Shown here piece by piece: positions 1 to 6,069 of a stretch of DNA of 10,393 bases. A program made the position numbers and the translations under genes. Position 1 is the stretch's first letter; each line of letters starts with the position of its first letter. Source of the stretch: Pseudomonadota bacterium (GTDB lineage: Bacteria; Pseudomonadota; Alphaproteobacteria; Rickettsiales; Rickettsiaceae). Where the stretch lies: positions 1 through 10,393 of the forward strand of contig JAJZHL010000023.1 of NCBI GenBank assembly GCA_021804505.1, written 5' to 3'. The notes under the pieces are model-generated. The model was not told the DNA's origin. It was given only the letters and a program-made list of their open reading frames with translations, and did no database searches.

Positions 1-1
1 C

Positions 2-286
2 TGTTTGCTTATTAATATTGTAAAAGCAGAAAATATATCTAGAGTTACTCAGAGTATATATCAATTGGATTTTGAAATTGTTGCATTTGCTAGGGATAAA
101 AATCAAGGATTGCTGGCGAAGCTAGCTGCCAAGATCACCAATAAATTGACAGAAAAATCATGCGTACTGCCGAATTATATTGTAGCTGGCATTAAGGCAT
201 GTAGTATGAATTTTCAACGTAGTAATGATCTGATAACGACTAAATTAACAATTAATTGTAAGGCATTATTGAAAGAGAATAAATAA
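2..286 (+). CDS. DUF3168-like phage/GTA tail protein (gp8 type), 5' end outside window
   Basis: The frame is open from the first bases of the window to a TAA at 284-286, so about 94 C-terminal codons are visible and the true start lies upstream; the TTG at 5 is probably not the start. The visible part has an alternating strand-helix-strand layout: a beta strand YQLDFEIVAFARD, a helix rich in A, L and K (GLLAKLAAKITNKL), then IVAGIKACSMNF and TTKLTINCKALLK. That order matches the C-terminal half of DUF3168, the family of gene-transfer-agent gp8 and many siphophage tail-completion/terminator proteins acting at the head-tail joint. The HEPN gene starts 12 bp downstream on the same strand, implying cotranscription. 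Seen: frame and strand pattern. Inferred: the family, from overall resemblance to GTA gp8 only. An alternative is another small phage tail protein. Confidence 0.55.
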   Translation, partial: CLLINIVKAENISRVTQSIYQLDFEIVAFARDKNQGLLAKLAAKITNKLTEKSCVLPNYIVAGIKACSMNFQRSNDLITTKLTINCKALLKENK

Positions 287-298
287 AACAAGGTGAGA

Positions 299-694
299 AT
301 GACATATTTAATTGAAGGGGTAGATGTGAGTAATTTACTAAAAGCCTCTAAAAAATTTGAAGAATTTCGTATTCATTTAGAGAATGAGCAATATAAAGCC
401 GGAGCAGTTAAAGCTTTTGAGTATAGTTATGAGGTTGCATGGAAAACTATGAAACGTTTGTTAGAAGCCCAAGGTAAAAATCCTTATACTCATCGTGAGA
501 TATTTCGTGAAGCGGCAGCTAGTGGGCTCATTTCTGATCCAAAAATATGGTTCGAGTTTATAAAGATGAAAAATCTGACTGTACACACATATAACGAGCA
601 AAATATAGAACAGATCATTCTAGGCTTTGAGGATTTTTCTAAAGCATTACAGGATTTATTACAGAATATAGAGAAATTAGATGTTCGGGCTTGA
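299..694 (+). CDS. HEPN-family toxin (HI0074/HepT-like nucleotidyltransferase substrate-binding protein)
   Basis: A 131-residue all-helical protein with the hallmarks of the HI0074/HepT family: FEYSYEVAWKTMKRLLE near residues 40-56, REIFREAAASGLISDP near 66-81, then KNLTVHTYNE at 91-100. In HEPN toxins this last stretch is the Rx4HxY motif of the RNase active site, whose tyrosine is the target of AMP transfer by the partner MNT protein. Here the arginine reads as lysine (K91) while H96 and Y98 are kept, so nuclease activity may be weakened. I chose ATG 299 over the in-frame GTG at 293 because AAGG at 290-293 lies about five bases upstream of it. The 3' end overlaps the MNT start by 14 nt, the usual coupled arrangement of this toxin-antitoxin type. 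It sits unexpectedly inside a phage-tail gene run. Confidence 0.85.
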   Translation: MTYLIEGVDVSNLLKASKKFEEFRIHLENEQYKAGAVKAFEYSYEVAWKTMKRLLEAQGKNPYTHREIFREAAASGLISDPKIWFEFIKMKNLTVHTYNEQNIEQIILGFEDFSKALQDLLQNIEKLDVRA

Positions 695-968
695 GGAAAT
701 AGATTTTATTTTATTAAAGTCAATTTTACAGAGGTATCCTTGTACCTTTTACGCATATGGTTCACGAGTTAAGGGGAATTATAGAAAATTCTCTGATCTT
801 GACATATGTGTCATGGAAGTTATAGATGATGAGGAGCTGGAGCATTTACGGCAAGATTTAGAAGAGTCTGATTTACCTATCAAAGTTGATGTAAAAAGGT
901 GGCTTATCGATATGAATGAGGATTTTAGGAACCTGATCAAGCAGGATCTTACAAGAATAGAAACATGA
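681..968 (+). CDS. MNT-type minimal nucleotidyltransferase (antitoxin partner of the HEPN protein)
   Basis: This 95-residue protein carries the minimal nucleotidyltransferase signature GSx10DxD: G27-S28 followed by D39-L-D41 (YGSRVKG...FSDLDI), with a third acidic residue at D70 in IKVDVKRW. All three metal-binding acids are present, so the enzyme looks intact. In characterised HEPN/MNT pairs, the MNT protein neutralises its HEPN partner by transferring AMP to the tyrosine of the HxY motif. The length is normal for a one-domain MNT. The start overlaps the HEPN gene by 14 nt. The stop codon TGA (966-968) overlaps the ATG of the following DUF2460 gene (ATGA at 965-968), so the toxin-antitoxin pair is translationally stitched to the tail genes. 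Family assignment is firm; the antitoxin role is inferred from pairing. Confidence 0.88.
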   Translation: MFGLEEIDFILLKSILQRYPCTFYAYGSRVKGNYRKFSDLDICVMEVIDDEELEHLRQDLEESDLPIKVDVKRWLIDMNEDFRNLIKQDLTRIET

Positions 969-1552
969 GTTTTCACGATATACGTATCGAATTTATTGAA
1001 ACCTTTGCGGTTGGCAGGCCTGAATTTACTACATCATGCGTCTCAACCATATCTGGAAGAGAAGTAAGAAGATTAGATAGGGCTCATGCTAGACATAGAT
1101 TTTTGATAAAAAGCTGCTGCCTTAGCTCTACTGAATTTGAACAGTTTAATACCTTTTTTAGAGCGCGAAGAGGTGGAAGTTTTGCTTTTCGCTTTAGGGA
1201 CTATTCTGACTATAAAGTAACTAATCAGCTTATAGCCAAAGGAGATGGTAAAATGCAGCAATTTCAATTAATTAAACTTTATGAAGATAAGATTGCACCC
1301 TATATGCGAAAAATCAATAGACCTATAGAAGGTAGCGAAGAGTTTTTTGTGAATGACATCCTGACAAGCGTTAAAGTGGATTATAGTAGTGGGATGATAA
1401 GCTTACCAAAACCGCTTGAAGAAGACCAAATTTTAACTGGTAGCTTTGATTTTGATGTAGCGGTAAGGTTTAGTAAGGACAGTTTTGAGTATCATTATAC
1501 GGCTGATGGCTCTATAGAATTATCTCAAATAGAATTATTGGAAGTGTTATAG
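965..1552 (+). CDS. DUF2460 phage/GTA tail protein (gp12 type)
   Basis: A 195-residue protein recognised as DUF2460 (TIGR02217), the gp12 component of Rhodobacter-type gene transfer agents, which forms part of the distal tail. The diagnostic stretch is FFRARRGGSFAFRFRDYSDYK around residues 63-85, followed by the beta-rich C-terminal half with VDYSSGMISL and GSFDFDVAVRF. The length is close to the usual 200-210 residues, with no frameshift visible, so it could be functional or recently decayed. ATG 965 is supported by the ATGA overlap with the MNT gene. The next gene starts directly after its stop. GTA-like genes occur as scattered conserved clusters in Rickettsiales, which fits the order of genes here. 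Whether this belongs to a GTA remnant or a prophage cannot be told from the window. Confidence 0.85.
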   Translation: MSFHDIRIEFIETFAVGRPEFTTSCVSTISGREVRRLDRAHARHRFLIKSCCLSSTEFEQFNTFFRARRGGSFAFRFRDYSDYKVTNQLIAKGDGKMQQFQLIKLYEDKIAPYMRKINRPIEGSEEFFVNDILTSVKVDYSSGMISLPKPLEEDQILTGSFDFDVAVRFSKDSFEYHYTADGSIELSQIELLEVL

Positions 1553-2341
1553 ATGAGAATAGTTCCAGCAGATATTCGTAATTCCATAGCTGATTTACAG
1601 AATTTTACCTATTGTTTCCAAATTAAACTGTCAGATAATAGAGAGCTATACCTAACTGAGTCTGATAGTGTATTATGGATAGAAGGAAAGGAGTTTATTC
1701 CTAATTCTGGGTTAACTTTCCAGGAGGGAGTGTTTAATGACTCTGCAAAAAATTATATCCTCTTGGAAGGAATATTTGAGGATGGTGCCATAGAGCATGG
1801 TATGGATTTGACCTCAGCAGAAGTAAAGATATATGTTTGTTTTACCAATGCATGTAGCCATTTTGTGACTTATTATTGTAGTAGTTTCATAAAAAGAGAT
1901 TTAGGGTTTGCTTTACGTCTAGAACCGTCGGTCAAGGCTTATGAACAGATTCCGCTTCAATTTTTTAGTAAAAATTGCCGGGCAAATTTTGGTGATATTA
2001 AATGCCAGGTAGATAAAAAGGCTTATACTCAGAAATATGATATTCAAGAAATGTTTGCTAAAACTATTATTTTAGCTCACAGCGATAAAGAAAGTGGCTA
2101 TTTTACTGGCGGAGATGCTGTGCTTGGGGAGGAGCGGTTTTATAGCAAGATTATCCAGCATTCTAATAATTTTATTATATTAGATCAACTTATTCCAGAT
2201 ATTGTAAAGCCTAATAAAGCTGTTTGGCTGACAGCCGGGTGTGATAAAAAGTTTATAACTTGTTGCAATAAATTCAATAATGCAGTAAATTTCAGAGGCG
2301 AACCAACAATTCCTGACGAGAAATTTATTAAGGTGCTTTAG
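1553..2341 (+). CDS. DUF2163 / phage BR0599-family tail protein (gp13 type)
   Basis: A 262-residue protein matching the gp13 hub-region protein of gene transfer agents (DUF2163 N-terminal domain, phage_BR0599 C-terminal domain; TIGR02218). The N-terminal half has the family pattern around FTYCFQIKLSDNRELYLTES and EGIFEDGAIEHGMDL. The C-terminal part contains FFSKNCRANFGDIKCQVD near residues 139-156, the conserved cysteine-bearing segment of this family, and cysteine-rich GCDKKFITCCNKFNN near the end. The ATG follows the DUF2460 stop with no gap, and GGAAG about 10 bases upstream can serve as ribosome-binding site. In GTA clusters the next genes are an NlpC/P60 peptidase (gp14) and a large hub protein (gp15). 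Neither follows here: the cluster ends at a palindromic repeat, so the module looks incomplete. Confidence 0.83.
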   Translation: MRIVPADIRNSIADLQNFTYCFQIKLSDNRELYLTESDSVLWIEGKEFIPNSGLTFQEGVFNDSAKNYILLEGIFEDGAIEHGMDLTSAEVKIYVCFTNACSHFVTYYCSSFIKRDLGFALRLEPSVKAYEQIPLQFFSKNCRANFGDIKCQVDKKAYTQKYDIQEMFAKTIILAHSDKESGYFTGGDAVLGEERFYSKIIQHSNNFIILDQLIPDIVKPNKAVWLTAGCDKKFITCCNKFNNAVNFRGEPTIPDEKFIKVL

Positions 2342-2348
2342 GTAGCCA

Positions 2349-2420
2349 CTGTCATTCGAGCTACGGCGGGAATCTAGTGTTATTTAAATTTTCTGGATCG
2401 GCCTTTAGCTAGGATGACAG
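2349..2420. repeat. Imperfect palindromic intergenic repeat
   Basis: The left arm CTGTCATTCGAGCTACGGCG pairs imperfectly with a right arm ending GGATGACAG at 2420, enclosing an AT-rich loop. It is followed near 2451-2476 by a second short palindromic unit (ATCCTGA ... TCAGGAT) of the kind scattered through Rickettsia intergenic DNA. The related arm CTACGGCGGG recurs at 4484-4493, downstream of the Fic gene. The element begins directly after the DUF2163 stop and may act as a terminator, but I see no U-tract. Confidence 0.6.
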
Positions 2421-2496
2421 GAAAGGATACTGGAATGACAGGCGATATAAGCCATCCTGATCTTGTTTCAGGATCTAACTGTGAAGAGTAAAAAAG

Positions 2497-2670
2497 ATGA
2501 AAAAAGCATGCATCAAACGGTTTTTGTTGGGATTTTTTAGTATATTTAAAATATCTCAACCATCAATAAGGCAAAGGCAGTCGCTGGACCTAGTGGAATA
2601 TTTTGTTCGTATTGAAAAGGATATTAATTCGGCATTTCGGGAAATAAAACGTGAATATGAAAGAAACTAA
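2497..2670 (+). CDS. Small unknown protein, 57 residues, overlapping the DUF2335 gene
   Basis: An ATG frame of 57 codons with a basic, hydrophobic N-terminus (MKKACIKRFLLGFFSIFKI) and a charged, probably helical C-terminus (RIEKDINSAFREIKREYERN). The N-terminal stretch could be a short membrane anchor or signal-like helix. No strong Shine-Dalgarno is present, only purine-rich GAAG and AAAAAG upstream. Its end overlaps the start of the DUF2335 gene by 14-20 nt, the type of overlap expected for translational coupling, and both lie between a repeat and one terminator. I do not recognise a family. It could be a real accessory subunit or upstream regulator of the DUF2335 protein, or a chance frame; the overlap and sensible composition favour a real gene. 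Confidence 0.5.
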   Translation: MKKACIKRFLLGFFSIFKISQPSIRQRQSLDLVEYFVRIEKDINSAFREIKREYERN

Positions 2671-3112
2671 ATTTTTTTTTGCTAATAATAATCGATTAAA
2701 TAAAGGATATTTAAAGCCTAAGGCAGCAAATCTTAAAGAAAATGATCAGAGCTTTTATCGTAAGCAATATGAGCATATCTTGCCGCCTATGGAGATCATG
2801 GAACAGTATGAAAGTGCTTATCCTGGCACCCTCGCTAAATTGATAGAAATGGCTGAAAAAGAACAATTACATCGCCACCAGATGGAGCTTAAAACTCTTG
2901 AAAGCCACAAAAGTGCAGCAGACAGTGGTAGGCTCAGTGCTATTGTATTCGTAACTATAGTGTGCATAACTACAGTAGCTATAGCTCTGCAAGGCTATTT
3001 GATGCTTGCTGGTACTTTTGCTGCGGCGGTATTTTTGTCTATAGGGGCAGGAATATTTTTGTCCTCTAGAAGGTCTTCATTCAAAAAACCCATATCAAGA
3101 AATAAGCCTTAA
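2657..3112 (+). CDS. DUF2335 predicted membrane protein
   Basis: About 151 residues. The segment LPPMEIMEQYESAYPGTLAK followed by LIEMAEKEQLHRHQME is the conserved cytosolic part of DUF2335 (a P-x-x-x-x-Y-E...PG motif, then helix MAExEQxHR). It precedes two adjacent transmembrane helices, LSAIVFVTIVCITTVAIAL and YLMLAGTFAAAVFLSIGAGI, and a short basic tail. This family is common in phage-derived and mobile regions of Proteobacteria; its function is not established. I chose ATG 2657 over the in-frame GTG 2651. Neither has a clear ribosome-binding site, so translation may depend on coupling to the 57-codon ORF. The stop codon lies inside a strong terminator hairpin. Confidence 0.75.
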   Translation: MKETKFFFANNNRLNKGYLKPKAANLKENDQSFYRKQYEHILPPMEIMEQYESAYPGTLAKLIEMAEKEQLHRHQMELKTLESHKSAADSGRLSAIVFVTIVCITTVAIALQGYLMLAGTFAAAVFLSIGAGIFLSSRRSSFKKPISRNKP

Positions 3113-3140
3113 ATAACTATAAGTAGTTCTTTAAGGCTTT
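3104..3140 (+). terminator. Hairpin terminator after DUF2335 gene
   Basis: AAGCCTTAAA (3104-3113) pairs perfectly with TTTAAGGCTT (3130-3139). After one T/C mismatch, AACTA (3115-3119) pairs with TAGTT (3124-3128) over a TAAG loop, giving 15 base pairs. The tail is a short TTTG, so it is a good hairpin with a weak U-tract. It includes the gene's own stop codon and would end the tail/DUF2335 transcript. Confidence 0.65.
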
Positions 3141-3322
3141 GTCATCACGAGCCTTCGCAAGAAGGCTAAGGTAGATCTACCTTTTCTGGATTGTTCCGTC
3201 GACTATATCTACTCGCAATGACGTAGCTATCATCACGAGTAGCCCTAGCTGCGAGGTAACATCCAGTCCTTGCGCACCCCTGGATTGAGCACGTAAAGCG
3301 TAGCTTACTCGCAGTAACAATT
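3141..3322. repeat. Two tandem degenerate palindromic repeat copies
   Basis: Copy one runs from GTCATCACGAGCC (3141) to CTCGCAATGACG (3223), and copy two from ATCATCACGAG (3229) to about CTCGCAGTAAC (3318). Inside copy one is a GCCTTC-GCAA-GAAGGC hairpin (3151-3166) with a GNRA-type loop, followed by a perfect 16-bp palindrome AAGGTAGATCTACCTT (3168-3183). The core TGGATTG-TTCCGTCG resembles TGGATTGCTTCGTCG at 6074-6088. This fills most of the gap between the DUF2335 and Fic genes; no gene is seen in it. Confidence 0.6.
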
Positions 3323-3353
3323 GGTATACTGACTTTCTTCTATCTGAGATATC

Positions 3354-3382
3354 TTGACTTTACTCACACGATCTCACATAAT
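3354..3382 (+). promoter_or_regulatory. Sigma70-type promoter of the Fic gene
   Basis: TTGACT (3354-3359) is separated by 17 bp from CATAAT (3377-3382); each box matches the consensus at five of six positions. Transcription would start near 3389, about 20 nt before the ATG at 3410. This argues against the in-frame TTG at 3389 as the start codon. Confidence 0.6.
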
Positions 3383-3390
3383 CTCACATT
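3371..3390 (+). repeat. 10-bp tandem repeat over the Fic promoter -10, candidate operator
   Basis: ATCTCACATA (3371-3380) is followed at once by ATCTCACATT (3381-3390), identical at nine of ten positions. The two units, one helical turn apart, cover the -10 box and the predicted transcription start, the position of a repressor-binding site. Function is inferred from position only. Confidence 0.4.
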
Positions 3391-3409
3391 GATTGTAAAT
3401 ACTATTAAT

Positions 3410-4468
3410 ATGAACTGGCAAAAACACCGTATACAAGCAAGGTTGAGCTTTAAATCCGAGGTCATTGAGGAGATTTATGCGACCATAGCCGAAATTGACG
3501 GGGTTAAGAATAGCTGGCATATTACAGATAGATTGTTACCGCAAACCATAGAAAATTTGACCCGTTCGGTAATTATTACATCTGCAGGAGCATCTAATCG
3601 TATTGCGGGTCATCATCTAACTGATATAGAAGTTGAAAATTTGTACAGAAGTTTACCAGTACAAGAACCTAAAACTCGTGACATGCAAGAGATAGCAGTA
3701 TATTTACAGTGTCTTGAATTAATTTTTAGTAACTATAATAAAATACCTATAAATGAAGCTTCAATTCTTAAACTGCACAAGGATATGGGGTTAAAAGGCA
3801 ACTATAAGATCGGTACTAATCGCATTGAAGCAAGGATCCAAGTGGGTAGTATAGTAGGAGTAGTATTTAATTCTACACCGGCTGATTTAGTCCAAAAAGA
3901 AATGCAGGAATTAATAGGATGGTATAGCTTGGCGATACTGAATAAAACGAAACATCCTTTAATTTTAATTGCTAACTTTATTTTTGAGTATCTGGCAATT
4001 CATCCATTTGAGCTTGGAAATGGTAGAACTAGCAGGCTTCTTACTAACCTAATGCTTCTGCAGCAAGGATATTATTTTACGAAGGTAACTTCACATGAAC
4101 ATATTATTGAAGCTAGTAAAATTGATTATTATTTTGCTTTAATGAGAACCCAAGCCACTTGGAAAACTGATGCAGAAGATATAACACCATGGCTTATCTT
4201 CTTTCTAAATACCATTAAATCGCAAGGCAAACAAGCACTTAAAGCTATAGAAGGAGATAATATAGATCATTTGTTCTCTGAGAAGCAATTGGCGCTATGG
4301 AATTGGGTAAATAGCAATGCGCCTGCTGAATTTAGTCGCAGAGACGCTGTAAATGCTTTAGGCTTTACTGAGCGTACAGTTGAATCAATTATTAAGAAAC
4401 TAGTAGATTTGAAACGCCTAAACCGTTTAGGCCAAGGTCAAGCCACTCGTTACAAATTAGTGCAATAG
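3410..4468 (+). CDS. Fic-domain AMP-transferase with winged-helix C-terminus; inhibitory Glu replaced
   Basis: A 352-residue Fic protein. The catalytic motif HPFELGNGRTSR at residues 198-209 is complete (HPFxxGNGRxxR), with catalytic histidine H198 and the GNGR anion-binding loop. Fic enzymes transfer AMP (sometimes other nucleotidyl or phosphoryl groups) to hydroxyls of target proteins. In class II Fic proteins an N-terminal helix carries (S/T)xxxE(G/N), whose glutamate blocks productive ATP binding. The matching stretch here, GASNRIAGHHLTD at 60-72, has S62 and G67 but alanine (codon GCG) at 66 instead of glutamate. The C-terminal ~65 residues (QLALWNWVN...RRDAVNALGFTERTVESIIKKLVDLKRL) look like a winged-helix DNA-binding domain, suggesting autoregulation. 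ATG 3410 fits the promoter; no clear Shine-Dalgarno is present. Family assignment is firm; loss of autoinhibition is inference. Confidence 0.9.
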   Translation: MNWQKHRIQARLSFKSEVIEEIYATIAEIDGVKNSWHITDRLLPQTIENLTRSVIITSAGASNRIAGHHLTDIEVENLYRSLPVQEPKTRDMQEIAVYLQCLELIFSNYNKIPINEASILKLHKDMGLKGNYKIGTNRIEARIQVGSIVGVVFNSTPADLVQKEMQELIGWYSLAILNKTKHPLILIANFIFEYLAIHPFELGNGRTSRLLTNLMLLQQGYYFTKVTSHEHIIEASKIDYYFALMRTQATWKTDAEDITPWLIFFLNTIKSQGKQALKAIEGDNIDHLFSEKQLALWNWVNSNAPAEFSRRDAVNALGFTERTVESIIKKLVDLKRLNRLGQGQATRYKLVQ

Positions 4469-4474
4469 GTTCAT

Positions 4475-4612
4475 GTTGTTCAAGCTACGGCGGGGATCCA
4501 GAGAGATTCCTGCATCAAGTTCGAGTTGGCTAGAGGTGTAAATGACATCCTGAATATAATTCACGATCTAGTAAAACATTAGTTTGGATTTCTGCCGCAG
4601 CAGGGATAACAA
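4475..4612. repeat. Imperfect long inverted repeat between convergent Fic and SCO genes
   Basis: TTGTTCAAGCTACGGCGGGG (from 4475) is imperfectly inverted at 4584-4612 (TGGATTTCTGCCGCAGCAGG ... AACAAG), enclosing about 80 bp. It is the same family as the element at 2349-2420. Situated between two convergent genes, it may terminate transcription from both sides, although no U-tract supports this. Confidence 0.5.
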
Positions 4613-4661
4613 GAAAGAAGAGGGAATGACAAAAGGCCCGTGGGGATAATACTAGATGAGC

Positions 4662-5249
4662 TTACTCCTTTTTCCTGCAGTTTGGCGTCACGCAAAAATG
4701 CTTTAAATAATTACCTTTCACTTCCATTAGATATAGAAAGACGGAATGCTCAGAGTGATTGCTATCTTGCTGTTTATCGTAATATACTTTAAATTTATCA
4801 GCAACCTTGGCAATTTGTTGTATAGTGCCGGTTAAGCCAATAAAGCTTGGGTCAAACCGCAGCAAATATTCTTTGAGGACTTCAGGTGTATCATGATCTG
4901 GGTCTATAGTGATAAACACTACTTGAAGAGAAATATGGCTTTTATTCATGCTTTTTTTAATTTCAGCCAGCTTTTTAAGAGCAGTTGCACAATGGTAAGG
5001 ACACCTGGTATAACCAAAATAAATTAAGCTCACCTGTCCCTTTAGCTTGGCGCTATTAAATATATTGCCATTTTGATCAGTTAAAATGAAGCTACCGCCA
5101 ATTTGGGGAGATTGATATCCGTATTTCCCTATTTTACCTAAAGAAGCTGTTGGTTGACCAAAAAATAACAAATATATAAAGATAGCACTTCCAACAATGC
5201 CTATAATGGCTATTTGTAACAGGGTTTTCGGCTTACTTAGATTTTGCAT
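4662..5249 (-). CDS. SCO1/SenC family copper chaperone for cytochrome c oxidase
   Basis: A 195-residue membrane-anchored thioredoxin-fold protein. An N-terminal transmembrane helix spans about residues 10-30 (LLQIAIIGIVGSAIFIYLLF), leaving the rest in the periplasm. The copper site is complete: C83 and C87 in YFGYTRCPYHCATAL, and the distal histidine H168 in SEHSVFLYLMEVKG. GGSFILTDQNG and VFITIDPDHDTPEVLKEYL are also typical. SCO1 proteins deliver copper to, and reduce, the CuA site of cytochrome oxidase subunit II. The last residues (HFCVTPNCRKKE) replace the usual longer tail after HF, with two extra cysteines, so the C-terminus may be shortened or frameshifted. The start is ATG at 5249-5247 with only a weak ribosome-binding site. 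It is convergent with Fic and divergent from the next gene. Confidence 0.9.
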   Translation of the reverse strand: MQNLSKPKTLLQIAIIGIVGSAIFIYLLFFGQPTASLGKIGKYGYQSPQIGGSFILTDQNGNIFNSAKLKGQVSLIYFGYTRCPYHCATALKKLAEIKKSMNKSHISLQVVFITIDPDHDTPEVLKEYLLRFDPSFIGLTGTIQQIAKVADKFKVYYDKQQDSNHSEHSVFLYLMEVKGNYLKHFCVTPNCRKKE

Positions 5250-5464
5250 ATCTTGTTTATAGTAAATTCAGTAACAGCTTAGCATCCTTAATAATTATAT
5301 GTATAGTGAATTGTAATAAGTGGAAGAGTGATTTCTGTAGCATTGTTGATTGTAGGTCAGTTATTTAATCACATTTGTTATTATTAAGTATTATTTTTGC
5401 TTGTTTTATCACTTTTTATCTCTTAATGTTCATACATAACAATAATTTAAAAGGAAAAGAAATT

Positions 5465-6052
5465 ATGAGTACAATTACTATTATAAAAGGCGTTGCTTTG
5501 TTTGGTGGGGCGATTGCAGAATACGAATTAATAAAAAATAAGATCGCTAAAGTAGTGCACGATAAGAATGGACCAGAGTGGGTAGAAAAATATGTTGCAC
5601 CTCTAGTAGCTGGAGCCAGCGTTTTTGCAACCGGCTTCCTACTAAACAAGTATTTACCCAGTCTTATGTCAAGCTTAGCCACAAAAGAACAAATTAAATC
5701 GCTAATTACAGAAATTAAAGATAATGGAAACAATTCAAATGCTTTGAACAAGGCTTTATTTGAAACAGGACACTCAATTATCAAAACTAAAGGTACGGGT
5801 GAAAAAGCTTATGATATTGTACTAAATGCTCTTAAAGTTTGGAAAAATTCTCTCAATATATTTGTCTACTCTAATGAACGAGCATTTGAAAATCTTACTA
5901 AAGATGGGTGGGAGAAGATTAAGGAGAAGCTTGAAGAGGTGGGGATGACGCTTACAATCCCCAAAGATCTATCCCGTGAAGGAGCTTTAAATGAAATAAC
6001 ACTAGCTGCAGAGGGCGTATTGTACAATGCAACAACCGAGAGTTTGTCCTAA
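5465..6052 (+). CDS. Unknown protein with two N-terminal hydrophobic segments
   Basis: A 195-residue protein that I do not recognise. The frame is open further upstream, but ATG 5465 is preferred because AAGGAAAAG at 5451-5459 gives a good ribosome-binding site, while the upstream TTG at 5375 has none. Hydrophobic stretches lie at about residues 4-17 (TIIKGVALFGGAIA) and 47-64 (APLVAGASVFATGFLLNK), separated by a charged segment with KNGPEWVEKYV. This suggests a short hairpin membrane anchor. The remaining ~125 residues are mainly charged, probably helical (KEQIKSLITEIKDNGNN, DGWEKIKEKLEEVGMTL), ending LAAEGVLYNATTESLS. It has its own divergent upstream region with SCO1 and is followed by a repeat block. 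Codon use resembles its neighbours. It could be a lineage-specific membrane or secreted effector protein; nothing in it proves that. Confidence 0.65.
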   Translation: MSTITIIKGVALFGGAIAEYELIKNKIAKVVHDKNGPEWVEKYVAPLVAGASVFATGFLLNKYLPSLMSSLATKEQIKSLITEIKDNGNNSNALNKALFETGHSIIKTKGTGEKAYDIVLNALKVWKNSLNIFVYSNERAFENLTKDGWEKIKEKLEEVGMTLTIPKDLSREGALNEITLAAEGVLYNATTESLS

Positions 6053-6069
6053 GCGTAGCCTCATTATTT

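Noticed and set aside
3141..3330. Possible CRISPR array
   Set aside because: There are only two diverged, palindromic repeat copies with no uniform repeat-spacer pattern; they are better explained as intergenic palindromic repeats.
5416..5784. Minus-strand 122-codon frame opposite the unknown 195-residue gene
   Set aside because: It lies entirely opposite the better supported plus-strand gene, which has a good ribosome-binding site; no family resemblance.
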